Part shown: piece by piece, positions 47,186-55,267 of the stretch
Numbering within the stretch: the stretch's first letter is position 1
Layout: each line of letters opens with the position of its first letter
Assembly: GCA_005799745.1 (NCBI GenBank)
Contig: SYFY01000051.1
Span: 1 to 64,000, forward strand
Length of the DNA stretch: 64,000 nucleotides
Source of the DNA: Gammaproteobacteria bacterium
GTDB taxonomy: Bacteria > Pseudomonadota > Gammaproteobacteria > Pseudomonadales > Azotimanducaceae
Reading direction: 5' to 3'
Translations under genes and position numbers: made by a program
Notes under the pieces: generated by a model
Seen by the model: only the letters and a program-made list of their open reading frames with translations
What the model was told of the DNA's origin: nothing
Database searches by the model: none

Positions 47186-47962
47186 TTACACGTCTGCAGC
47201 GTGAATGGTGTAGCCACCATCAACGGTCATGGTGGTGCCGGTGACAAAGGAAGCCTCGTCAGAACACAACCAGAGCACCGCTTTGCTGACTTCCGAAAGT
47301 TGGCCAAAGCGACCGATGGGATGTTTGGCCATCATCTTTCGTTCAACCAGCGGGTAGGTTTTCATTCCGGCTTCCAGCATTTCCATGTAGAGCACACCCG
47401 GCGCAACGGCATTGATGCGGACGTTGTCTGCGGCGTGATCCAACGCTGCGGCTTTCGTTAGCCCGATGATTCCGTGTTCGGTCGCAACATAACCAACACC
47501 CCCCGGTGTACTGACTACACCTGCGACCGAAGACATGTTGACGATGGCGCCACCGCCATGCTTCAACATCTCCGGGATTTCATAGCGCATGCAGTAGAGG
47601 ACTAACGACAAGTTGGTGGCGACCACCTCATTCCACGCCGCGATGTCGTACGCCCCACACTTGGACCATGCGTCACCGGAGACACCCGCAACGTTGTAGA
47701 CGATGTCGAGGCCGCCATAGGTTGATACGGCTGCGGCGACCACACGTTCTGCCTCTTTCGAACGAGAGATATCTGCGACAACAAAAATACCTTCACCCCC
47801 TGCAGCCCGAATACGGCTAAGCGTGTCTTCGCCTGCATCCGTGCGTCGACCTGTTGCCACCACCCGGGTACCGGCTGGCGCAAAAGCCACTGCAGCATCG
47901 CGGCCGAGCCCGGATGTGGCACCGGTGACCAGCACGATCTTGTTGTCAAAACGAACAGGCAC
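47186..47962 (-). CDS. SDR-family protein lacking the catalytic lysine
   Basis: 258 residues. The cofactor motif TGATSGLG (14-21), VNMSSVAGV with the active Ser near 144, and the C-terminal PIGRFGQLSEVSKAVLWLCS, TGTTMTVDGGYTIH are typical of classical short-chain dehydrogenases. The active-site YxxxK is YVATE: Tyr158 is kept but Lys162 is Glu (codon GAA at 47477-47479). NNAG is YNVAG. The protein may be catalytically impaired or have changed function. Convergent with the OYE gene. Confidence 0.88.
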   Translation of the reverse strand: MPVRFDNKIVLVTGATSGLGRDAAVAFAPAGTRVVATGRRTDAGEDTLSRIRAAGGEGIFVVADISRSKEAERVVAAAVSTYGGLDIVYNVAGVSGDAWSKCGAYDIAAWNEVVATNLSLVLYCMRYEIPEMLKHGGGAIVNMSSVAGVVSTPGGVGYVATEHGIIGLTKAAALDHAADNVRINAVAPGVLYMEMLEAGMKTYPLVERKMMAKHPIGRFGQLSEVSKAVLWLCSDEASFVTGTTMTVDGGYTIHAADV

Positions 47963-48003
47963 AGCGTTCTTCTTGAATGGTCAGATCAGCGTTTGGAAAT
48001 CAG

Positions 48004-48405
48004 TCAGGGGTTCCCCGGGAACGAATGGGGCACATCAGCGAGAGGTGCCCATGTCGGTGCTGAGGACGTCCAACAATTCATTACTGGGGTGAAGACATTC
48101 GGATCATCGAGTGTCGTGCACTTGATGAAGATCTGCGCGGGATTCATTTCCGCGCGGGTGAAGAGCGGCGTCCCGCACGTCGGGCAGAACTGGCGCGTGA
48201 CCTTGCGGCCGCTTTCGGCGACGACTGTAAAATCCCGAACCGCTCCCTGATTGAGGGTGAAGTCCCCAAGATCCACGGCCAATACAGTGGTCATTGGGGA
48301 TCCGGTCGCTTTCTGGCACTGCCTGCAATAACAGTGGCCAACAAATCCGGGTGTGCTCGTGAAGTGGTAACGGACCAAACCACACAGGCATCCGCCGCTG
48401 CTCAC
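48004..48405 (-). CDS. GFA-family (CENP-V-like) zinc protein
   Basis: 133 residues from GTG 48405, chosen for the GGGGAGAAATCGA site just upstream; the longer frame adds 22 poorly conserved residues. SSGGCLCGLVRYHF, GHCYCRQCQKATGSP and RQFCPTCGTPLFTRAEMN are the Cys motifs of the GFA family, which binds zinc. Some members react glutathione with formaldehyde; most are unassigned. Divergent from the TauE gene with a palindromic operator between them. Confidence 0.9.
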   Translation of the reverse strand: MSSGGCLCGLVRYHFTSTPGFVGHCYCRQCQKATGSPMTTVLAVDLGDFTLNQGAVRDFTVVAESGRKVTRQFCPTCGTPLFTRAEMNPAQIFIKCTTLDDPNVFTPVMNCWTSSAPTWAPLADVPHSFPGNP

Positions 48406-48515
48406 TCGATTTCTCCCCGCCTTGATTGATCCCTGCCGCGCAAGAATACGGAGCAGCGCGATGCGGATCATGCGGCTTACAAAAAAAGCTTGGCTGGTTT
48501 TATGTAAAAGGAATA

Positions 48516-48535
48516 TGGTTATAACGTTATAACCA
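48516..48535. promoter_or_regulatory. Perfect 20-bp palindrome, probable operator
   Basis: TGGTTATAACGTTATAACCA is a perfect inverted repeat in the 181-bp divergent gap between the GFA and TauE genes. It overlaps a candidate -10 region (TATGGT or TATAAC, with TTGGCT near 48490 as a possible -35). It fits binding by a dimeric winged-helix regulator such as ArsR/BigR/SqrR types that control sulfide genes; no such regulator is in the window. Confidence 0.7.
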
Positions 48536-48586
48536 AATATACGGCAAAGGACGGAACTTCCGCCCTTGGTCCGAAGGACGGCTCCT

Positions 48587-49369
48587 GTGGGTGCACTTCT
48601 TCTCGTCTGGCCCGGCGCGATCGCTATCGGACTCAGTCTTGGGCTCTTGGGCTCGGGTGGCTCGATCCTGACGGTCCCGGTACTCGTCTATCTCGCGGGG
48701 CAGGAAGAGAAAGTCGCAATCGCAGGATCACTCGCCATTGTTGGTCTGATCGCGCTTGCTGCTGTGATTCCGTATTTGCGCCGTGGCTTGGTGGACTGGC
48801 GCAGCGTCATGTTGTTCGGCATTCCAGGCATGATCGGAACCTATGGCGGCGCCTGGGGTTCGGCCTTTGTGTCCGGCACCGTTCAGCTTGCCGGTTTTGC
48901 GGTCGTGATGTTGCTCGCAGCGGGCTTAATGCTGCGCAACTCGAACCCTGTCTGCGCGACTCCGACGCTGCGTCGCGAAGCTGCCTGGAAGGTGATATCG
49001 GAAGGGCTCGTCGTGGGTGTCGTCACCGGATTTGTGGGTGTAGGCGGGGGTTTCCTCGTCGTTCCCGCTCTCGTGTTGCTCGGTGGCCTGACGATGCAAC
49101 AAGCGGTACCCACAAGCCTCGTGATCATCGCGCTTAAGTCGTTTGTCGGGTTCTGGAAGTACACCGAGGTGATCGCCGCTGAGCATCTCTCCCTCGACCC
49201 GGTCATCATTCTCGCTGTTGCTGCTGTCGGTGTGATTGGATCCTGGATCGGCAGTGCCGTTGCATTTCGATTACCACAGGAGGTTTTGAAACGAGCCTTC
49301 GGTGTTTTCCTGGTGGTCATGGGCGGGCTCATTCTGGTCCAATCCTCCGTAAATCTATTGGCGGCCTGA
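48587..49369 (+). CDS. TauE/SafE-family sulfite/anion exporter
   Basis: 260 residues from GTG 48587 with GAAGGA 8 bases upstream; a TTG at 48566 would add 7 residues. About eight hydrophobic helices in two repeats, each opening with the family's glycine-rich motif: GLSLGLLGSGGSILTVPVLV and GVVTGFVGVGGGFLVVPALV. The family moves sulfite, sulfoacetate or other anions across the inner membrane. Followed by DUF442 and MBL-like genes, a grouping known from sulfide/persulfide detoxification operons. Confidence 0.92.
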   Translation: MGALLLVWPGAIAIGLSLGLLGSGGSILTVPVLVYLAGQEEKVAIAGSLAIVGLIALAAVIPYLRRGLVDWRSVMLFGIPGMIGTYGGAWGSAFVSGTVQLAGFAVVMLLAAGLMLRNSNPVCATPTLRREAAWKVISEGLVVGVVTGFVGVGGGFLVVPALVLLGGLTMQQAVPTSLVIIALKSFVGFWKYTEVIAAEHLSLDPVIILAVAAVGVIGSWIGSAVAFRLPQEVLKRAFGVFLVVMGGLILVQSSVNLLAA

Positions 49370-49414
49370 CCTTGCTGTGATTTTCCAGGTCTGCCGCAGT
49401 ACCGGAGAGGTCCC

Positions 49415-49933
49415 TTGAAAACTCGCGTTGAATTCCGTTTCTTCGTTTTGATGGCACTGATTCTTGGTGTTGCCGGATGTCAGTCCATGATGGTTGGTCC
49501 GCCTTCCGGTCCGCGGTTGTCTGCACAGAGCCTTCAAGTCAGTCCACGTGTCGTGCTTGCAGGTGCACTCAATGACGCTGCCGTACCTGCGCTCAAAGCG
49601 GCGAACGCGGTGGTCATCGATCTGCGTCATCCTGCAGAAGGTACCACCGAAGAGCCCCGTCGCATGGCGGCCAACGGCATCCCGTGGATCAGCCTGCCGC
49701 AGGGAAAAGAAACGCCCACACGCGCTGATGTTAAGTTTCTGGGGGAGGTGCTCGAAGCATGGCCCGGTCGCAACATCGTTCTCCACTGCGCAACGGGTAA
49801 CCGTGCAGGAAAACTCTGGGCGACCCGACGAATTCATCAGGGTGTGACTTTGGACGCGGCCAATGCCGAAGTCGCGCCGATCGTCACGATGCCGGCGGTG
49901 ACAGCAGCCATTGCCGCACCTGACAATGGCTAA
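49415..49933 (+). CDS. DUF442-type (Blh N-domain-like) phosphatase-fold lipoprotein
   Basis: 172 residues. A lipoprotein signal (VLMALILGVAGCQSMMV) anchors the protein. The domain has VVLAGALNDAAVPALKAANA, VVIDLRHPAEGTTEEPRRMA and the phosphatase-like P-loop HCATGNRAG near residue 130. DUF442 domains are tyrosine-phosphatase-like and are usually fused or adjacent to persulfide dioxygenase-type MBL enzymes (Blh). Their role in sulfide oxidation is inferred. Unusual in being a lipoprotein. Confidence 0.82.
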   Translation: MKTRVEFRFFVLMALILGVAGCQSMMVGPPSGPRLSAQSLQVSPRVVLAGALNDAAVPALKAANAVVIDLRHPAEGTTEEPRRMAANGIPWISLPQGKETPTRADVKFLGEVLEAWPGRNIVLHCATGNRAGKLWATRRIHQGVTLDAANAEVAPIVTMPAVTAAIAAPDNG

Positions 49934-50078
49934 TAATGGAGGTTTTGGGATAAATCTTCTCAAATAATGGACTGTGTCGAACGATCTCCCGAATATTCTG
50001 GATGCTGTGACGGAAATCGCATAACTGTCACATGAGGGTCCTCTAGGCTAGCAGGCAACACTCAACACCTACACGGAC

Positions 50079-50618
50079 ATGACCCTTCAGGTGACGCCGA
50101 TTTTCTGTACGACGGAAAAGTGCTTTTCCTATTTGGCCGTCGATTCACGCACTCAGTGTTGCGCGGTAATCAACCCACTGCCTGGGACTGTTGATGCGGT
50201 CAACGCTGCCGTTGCGGCGGGTAGCCTGATCTGCGAGTGGATTCTGGCCACGGGTAATCACCCCAAAGGTCGTCAGGCGGCAGCCCAACTCACCGCTGAA
50301 CACATCTGTGCGAGAACTGCGGGCCCGTCCGGGGCGGGGTATCAGCTCGAGCTGGATGACGACCACAGCGTTCGACTCGGGCATCTGCATGGCCGAGCAG
50401 CGCTCAATGGCGATCATGCGAGCTATATCTTCGATGGCAAAATCTTCGCGGGTTGTCCGGTCACTGCGCATTCAACGGTGGGTCGTGCTGATCCGCTTAA
50501 TCGACTGTCCGATGATTGCACCGTATTGCTGCATCACCCGATTGAAGGCGGATTGCCGCAAGAGAACTGCAAACGATCCCTCGGCGAACTGCGCAGTTCA
50601 CCACCTCTCGTCATCTGA
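50079..50618 (+). CDS. Degenerate persulfide-dioxygenase-like (MBL-fold) protein
   Basis: 179 residues. The start VTPIFCTTEKCFSYLAVDSR and CAVINPLPGTVDAVNAAVAA, ICEWILATGNHPKGRQAAAQ resemble the first half of ETHE1/Blh-type enzymes. The metal signature HxHxDH is NHPKGRQ here, the usual GDTLF Asp site reads FAGCPVTA, and the last third is short (LLHHPIEGG). All metal ligands appear lost, so it cannot work as a normal metallo-beta-lactamase-fold enzyme. Either a decaying gene kept open or a repurposed protein. Confidence 0.6.
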   Translation: MTLQVTPIFCTTEKCFSYLAVDSRTQCCAVINPLPGTVDAVNAAVAAGSLICEWILATGNHPKGRQAAAQLTAEHICARTAGPSGAGYQLELDDDHSVRLGHLHGRAALNGDHASYIFDGKIFAGCPVTAHSTVGRADPLNRLSDDCTVLLHHPIEGGLPQENCKRSLGELRSSPPLVI

Positions 50619-50623
50619 CCCGG

Positions 50624-50653
50624 GGAACGGAGAGCCGCGTAGGTCTCTGTTCC
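50624..50653. terminator. Probable bidirectional terminator hairpin
   Basis: GGAACGGAGA pairs with TCTCTGTTCC (one G-T pair) around a 10-base loop, between the convergent MBL-like and ThuA genes. It has no T-run, so efficiency is uncertain. Confidence 0.5.
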
Positions 50654-50661
50654 ATCGCGTG

Positions 50662-51507
50662 TTAAACCGGGTGCGACTTCACCCAGTCCTTCGCCCAGTT
50701 CCTGGCGCCTGCAGACGCAAGCCAACGAATCGCGTTCTGAATCAAACGCCGATAGTCCGGGCTGTCGTACGCCAGTGGGCTGTCGCCCACGTCGGAGACC
50801 ACCACTGGACAGTTCTCGACCGCATTCGCCCATACCAGCAGATCGCTGCCTTTCGGATGTTTCCAGCCTTCCTTCTCTGCAGCCGGAGCGAGAGGTGGTG
50901 GCGTGAAGTTCTCCATCACGAAGGCGTAGTCACCCCGCATCAGCGGCAGAACGTTTTTCTCGTAGTCCGCGGTCTTCAGATACAACTCATCTGCAAGGTG
51001 GAATCCGTTCTCGAGCCCTTCGAGTACGGGATGTGCGCCTTGCGGAACCAGTCGGATGTTCGCGCTCTCGAGAGGGCCGTGGCCACCGCGATAGCCAGAG
51101 CCCGGCACGGTCTTGCCGTTGAGATCACCTTGCGAAAGCATGAAAGACGAACCGGTCATGCGGCGCCACAACGGCCAAGTCGGCCACGACACCGTCGCGT
51201 GATTGACGAAGAGCATGCCTTTACCGGTTTTCACCAGAGCTTCGATCGCGCGCCGATAACCTTCGGGAGGGACGCCCGTATTGTTCGCACCATCGTGCAA
51301 GAGACCTACGCCAGGAATGCCGCTCATGTCGTAAAAGAAGACGACGTCGTAGGCGTCGACGTTGCCCGGTTGCAGTACTACCTGTGCTGCAGGTTGTTGT
51401 ACCAATGTGGTGTCGATGTCTTCCATTGAATCGAGCATCGCCAAAAATGAATCGTGGTCGTAGGCGTGGCCTTTGCTCACCAAAAGCACACGAAGTTTTT
51501 CTGCCAT
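50662..51507 (-). CDS. ThuA-domain protein
   Basis: 281 residues from ATG 51507, preceded by GGGGAGAGAACC; the longer frame adds 69 residues that read through the divergent promoter. RVLLVSKGHAYDHDSFLAML, YDVVFFYDMSGIPG, GKGMLFVNHATVSWPTWPLW and GSGYRGGHGPLESANIRLVP match ThuA, a class I glutamine-amidotransferase-like fold. ThuA was named for trehalose utilisation, but most members belong to sugar or natural-product catabolism with unknown chemistry. Divergent from the MDR gene (72-base gap). Confidence 0.88.
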   Translation of the reverse strand: MAEKLRVLLVSKGHAYDHDSFLAMLDSMEDIDTTLVQQPAAQVVLQPGNVDAYDVVFFYDMSGIPGVGLLHDGANNTGVPPEGYRRAIEALVKTGKGMLFVNHATVSWPTWPLWRRMTGSSFMLSQGDLNGKTVPGSGYRGGHGPLESANIRLVPQGAHPVLEGLENGFHLADELYLKTADYEKNVLPLMRGDYAFVMENFTPPPLAPAAEKEGWKHPKGSDLLVWANAVENCPVVVSDVGDSPLAYDSPDYRRLIQNAIRWLASAGARNWAKDWVKSHPV

Positions 51508-51579
51508 GGTTCTCTCCCCGCTGTGTGAAATCGGTTGGTAGTATGGCCAACAGTCCAGTCGATCAGAAGAGGGGAGAGC

Positions 51580-52602
51580 ATGTCGAACGAACGTAGCAAC
51601 CAACAGCTGTTTCTTGCCCGGGTACCGGAGGGTATTTCCGGTCCTCAGGATTTTGCGGTACGTGAAGCACCGATCCCGACACTCAAAGAGGGTCAGCTGC
51701 TGATCGAATCCCATTACGTCGGTGTTGATGCCGCTTTGCGGTTGATTACACGGGACAGCGATGAGTTTCTGTTTCGGGTGCGACCCGGTGACATGGTGCG
51801 AGGCTCTATCGCAGGGCGAGTGATCGAATCCAACAACCCGTCGTTTCGCGTGGGCGAATTTGTTAACGGCTCACTCGGTGTACAGCGTTACGCAATCAGC
51901 GATGGAGCAGGACTGGAACGTTGCGACCTGCAACTGGCGCCGTTGGGATCGTGGTTGGGCGGTTTTGGCGTATCAGGACTGACCGCGTACTTCGCCATTT
52001 TTGATGCTTGCAAACCTCAGCCCGGTCAGACAATTCTCATCAATGGCGCTGCCGGTGCAGTCGGCTCCATGGCGGGGCAGTTCGCGAAGCTTGCGGGTGC
52101 GAAGGTCATCGGGATTACGGGTGGTCCGGAGAAGTGCAAGTGGCTCGTTGATGAACTTGGGTATGACGTAGCAATCGACTACCGTCAGAAAGACTGGTAC
52201 CAACGACTTGTTGAAGCGGCGCCTGATCGTCTGGATTTCATCTTTGACAACGTCGGTGGCGACATTCTCGACCAGAGTCTCAAGCTGATTGGCATGAACG
52301 GCATTGTGCTCATGTGTGGTTCAACATCCCAATACACCGCCGAAGATATGAAGGGACCAGCCAACTACATCTGGCTCGGAACGATGCGTGCGCGCATTCA
52401 GGGCTTCGTCGTCTTCGATTATGCACATCGCTACGGCGAAGCCCGCAAACGAATGGCGAAGTGGATCGCGTCCGGAGAACTCAAACTTCCGGAGCATGCC
52501 GAGAAGGGTGATGTCGGTGACTTTGGTGCGGTGTTTGAGAAGCTCTATCGTGGTGCCAATCGCGGCAAGATGCTGCTCAAGCTACCTGCAGCGGGCAGTT
52601 GA
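51580..52602 (+). CDS. NADP-dependent medium-chain reductase (enone reductase type)
   Basis: 340 residues from ATG 51580 after AGAGGGGAGAGC. No zinc ligands. YVGVDAALRLITRDSDEFLF and the nucleotide motif LINGAAGAVGSMAGQFAKLA near residue 160, then GITGGPEKCKWLVDELGYDV, LDFIFDNVGGDILDQSLKLI are typical of the PTGR/CurA-like group, which reduces alpha,beta-unsaturated carbonyls with NADPH. Ends before a strong hairpin. Confidence 0.92.
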   Translation: MSNERSNQQLFLARVPEGISGPQDFAVREAPIPTLKEGQLLIESHYVGVDAALRLITRDSDEFLFRVRPGDMVRGSIAGRVIESNNPSFRVGEFVNGSLGVQRYAISDGAGLERCDLQLAPLGSWLGGFGVSGLTAYFAIFDACKPQPGQTILINGAAGAVGSMAGQFAKLAGAKVIGITGGPEKCKWLVDELGYDVAIDYRQKDWYQRLVEAAPDRLDFIFDNVGGDILDQSLKLIGMNGIVLMCGSTSQYTAEDMKGPANYIWLGTMRARIQGFVVFDYAHRYGEARKRMAKWIASGELKLPEHAEKGDVGDFGAVFEKLYRGANRGKMLLKLPAAGS

Positions 52603-52616
52603 TCGAAGCAGACGGC

Positions 52617-52646
52617 GTGGGGCCGGATGCTTTGCATCGGCCCCAC
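52617..52646. terminator. GC-rich terminator hairpin between convergent genes
   Basis: GTGGGGCCGGATGC and GCATCGGCCCCAC form a 13-bp stem with one bulged G and a TTT loop, placed between the end of the MDR gene and the end of the small membrane protein gene. No T-tract on either side. Confidence 0.6.
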
Positions 52647-52652
52647 TGATCT

Positions 52653-52760
52653 TCACAGTGTCTGATGCAATACCGAAATCACGGTTGCGATGATGATGAA
52701 ACCTGCGGTGACAGCGATGATGCCGGTGCTGATGGCTTTTACGGGGTCTTCAAGCCACAT
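52653..52760 (-). CDS. 35-residue single-helix membrane protein
   Basis: ATG at 52760 follows an AAGGAGAATCGAG site, as good as any in the window. The product is MWLEDPVKAISTGIIAVTAG followed by FIIIATVISVLHQTL. A single transmembrane helix fills most of the protein. It has its own intergenic space and a hairpin after its stop, so it looks like a real small gene. Function unknown; such peptides often regulate or stabilise a membrane complex. Confidence 0.65.
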   Translation of the reverse strand: MWLEDPVKAISTGIIAVTAGFIIIATVISVLHQTL

Positions 52761-52858
52761 CTCGATTCTCCTTGGTGAATCATTGCTGACAGGAGAATTT
52801 CACGCCGAAGCGTACCAAAGGGCGATACGGGGTATCCGAAGTCCTGCGTGATCCGTGT

Positions 52859-53812
52859 CTACTCTCCGCCGAAGAAACGGCGAGGATTGTCAACGAAGAG
52901 ACTTCTGATCCGCGCCGCGGATACGCCCATCGATTCCAACTGTAGGATCACTTGTCGCTGCATGTACAACCATCCATCCGGATTGCGTAACTGGAAATCA
53001 TGTTTTTCCGGGAGCGCGCCATCGGGTTGTTCGTTGTGGATGTGCAAACAGATGCAATCATGTGATGGGCACAGACGATCACCGTAGCCAAGATCGATGA
53101 GCGCCTTAAGGGTATTGGTGCGCTGCTTCGGGCTGACGAGACGACCGGGATAACGATCAAGTCCCAGGTAACAACCCTGATCGAGAATCCACTGTAGGTA
53201 TTCAAGATCAGTGGTGTCGTTGGAGTGATCGATTTTCACGCGGGTGAGGTCGACACCTTCTTCACGAAAGATCTGGATTTGCCGACGTGCGAGCTGACCC
53301 GTGGGGTAGGAGTGCACCATGATGCGAAGCCCGGTTTTGACGTGGGCTCGCGCGACTGCCCGCGCCATGATTTCGAGCGGCGCGGTCACACCTTCGAAAT
53401 CGGCGGCACATTTCAGAATGCCGGCACGAACTCCGGTGCCGCGGAACCCTTCGTCGATATCACGAACGAATTCACGTGCCATCTGGTTCACGCCAACACC
53501 CCACATGAAGCGGGGCACATCGAGCCACCAACCGGTGACATTCACCAGATTGACGCCGCTGGCTGCCGAGACGCGCGCGAGCAACTCGGGTTCTCGACCC
53601 AGATCAAACGTCGTCGCGTCGACCATTGTGTCGATGCCAGCGGCTTTTGCTTCTTTGAGTGCGGCGATTGCCCGGTCTTCTGGTTTTGGTCCGAGCAGTG
53701 ACGGATAACTTCGCATAAGACCTGAGGCACTGATCAGGACGTGCTCGTGCATCAGTGTGAATCCCAGTGCGTTGGCATCGAGGGGACCGGTGACGGTCAT
53801 CACGTTGGGCAT
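52859..53812 (-). CDS. Phosphotriesterase-family metal hydrolase
   Basis: 317 residues. Metal ligands can be read in order: HEH in FTLMHEHVLISASG, the carboxylated-Lys candidate in GILKCAADFEG near residue 160, His in RIMVHSYPTG, His in VKIDHSNDTTDLEY, and Asp in CPSHDCICLH. Family members hydrolyse phosphotriesters, lactones or similar; bacterial homologues in catabolic clusters are commonly lactonases. Last gene of the long minus-strand cluster; 63 bases separate it from the frameshifted flippase end. Confidence 0.88.
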   Translation of the reverse strand: MPNVMTVTGPLDANALGFTLMHEHVLISASGLMRSYPSLLGPKPEDRAIAALKEAKAAGIDTMVDATTFDLGREPELLARVSAASGVNLVNVTGWWLDVPRFMWGVGVNQMAREFVRDIDEGFRGTGVRAGILKCAADFEGVTAPLEIMARAVARAHVKTGLRIMVHSYPTGQLARRQIQIFREEGVDLTRVKIDHSNDTTDLEYLQWILDQGCYLGLDRYPGRLVSPKQRTNTLKALIDLGYGDRLCPSHDCICLHIHNEQPDGALPEKHDFQLRNPDGWLYMQRQVILQLESMGVSAARIRSLFVDNPRRFFGGE

Positions 53813-53875
53813 GTTAGTCGCTCCGGAGCTCCACGTCGGGTGAGACTAACAAACAAGACGGTTGGCATCACGGGA

Positions 53876-55185
53876 TCAAAGGCAATCGGCACGAATGCCG
53901 AGTTCGCTCCTTGCGAGAAACCACAAACCCGTTTGTTGAACGAACATGCTGATGAGTACGGCCACCGCTGTACCCATCACACCATCCGACAACGTCAGTA
54001 CCGTGCAGAGGATGACATTGGAAATCCACTGCCGCCGATCACCACAAGCGCTGCCCGCTCACGCACGGACATCATCATCAGAGTGATCAGGGAGCCGGTC
54101 ACCGCCATGACGAGGTGCGCCAGGAGCAGCACACCAAACACGAGACTGGCAGCTTCAAAGCCGTCGCCAAACAACCCCAGCAGGAGATCGCGCAACAGCC
54201 ACATGATGCCGCCGGCGACAAGGACAAATGCCGTGGCCAGCCGGGCCCCGAACTTGAGCAGTCGCGCGGCTTCCTCCTTGCCTTCGGCGGCTTGCAAAAG
54301 CGGGGGGAGCATCGGCGCGACAATGAGGTTTACGGCGATTACTCCAAAACCTGCAAGAGCGGCAATGCGTTGAGCGGCGGCATAGTGGGCTGTCGCTGTG
54401 GAATCGAGGATGGAGCCAACGACCATGATGTCGATGGTCTGGGTTCCCATCAGACAGATGGCGATCAGGAAGAAGTGATTGGCCGTGCGATTCCAGTGAT
54501 GCACATCCTCACTGTGCGACGGGACCTCACCTTCCCCGGTGATACGCGCGTACCACGCCATCAACATGACCGCACAGGCCGTCGCCAACAGGGAAAGTAC
54601 CAGAAGGGCCGTGAGCGACGGCTCGATGCCTGCGATCGCGAGTATGACGAGCAACACGATGAGCAGCATTGGGCGCAGGATTTCGTTGGGTAGAAATGCG
54701 GCCAGGTTGCGCTGATGGGCGCGCAGCCGTGCCTGGTAGTTCCACAACAACGTCAATACGGGCACGAACAGACAACCCGTGGCGAGTACCCATGCATCGC
54801 TTCTCGCGAAGATGAAATGCATGGCTGCGGCGGCGCCGAGCAACAGCAACACGAGCATCCATGCAGGATAGAGGGTTCTGTTAAGCGACCAGTTCACCAG
54901 CCGCTTCTCGCTGTTGCGCCCGCCGATCATGTCCGGCAGAAAACGGACCAGCGCTTCATCGGTGCCGGAACGGGTAAGGACCAGCAGTATGGCCGGCCAT
55001 GTGAAGCAGTACATGTAGTCGCCGTAGGCTTCTGCACCGGCCACCCGCGAGATCAGCACCTGAGCCAGAAAAGCGAGGCCGAGCCCCGCAATACGAATGC
55101 CCACGGACAACGTTGCGCCGCGTAGCAGGAGGTCAGAAAGGTTGCCTCTGAGATTGATCGACGTGGGGGTGATCGAGGGGGGCAT
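53876..55185 (-). pseudogene. Oligosaccharide flippase-like membrane protein with a single-base frameshift near the C-terminus
   Basis: The main frame gives 396 residues of MATE/Wzx-type membrane protein (RGATLSVGIRIAGLGLAFLA, GAEAYGDYMYCFTWPAILLV, ILDSTATAHYAAAQRIAALA). It ends abruptly after VVIGGSGFPMSS at 53995. Another frame then continues the expected last helices, NVILCTVLTLSDGVMGTAVA and FVQQTGLWFLARSELGI, to a TGA at 53876. One missing base near 54015-54030 explains this. The intact protein would be about 436 residues. It flips lipid-linked sugars in known relatives; its place next to a P450/SDR cluster is unexplained. Confidence 0.65.
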
Positions 55186-55202
55186 GGTGCCTGAAGAGGG
55201 TA

Positions 55203-55235
55203 GTCGTGGTGGTGACAGGCTTCAACCACCACGAC
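55203..55235. terminator. Hairpin between SDR and flippase genes
   Basis: A perfect 11-bp stem, GTCGTGGTGGT / ACCACCACGAC, with an 11-base loop, 33 bases after the SDR stop on the minus strand. No T-tract. It may end the P450/SDR transcript. Confidence 0.5.
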
Positions 55236-55267
55236 GATTGTTGTACGTCTTTAGTGTCGACCGGTTC

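Noticed and set aside
50308..51429. 373-codon plus-strand frame opposite the ThuA gene
   Set aside because: Antisense shadow of the ThuA gene with Arg/His-rich composition and no recognisable domain.
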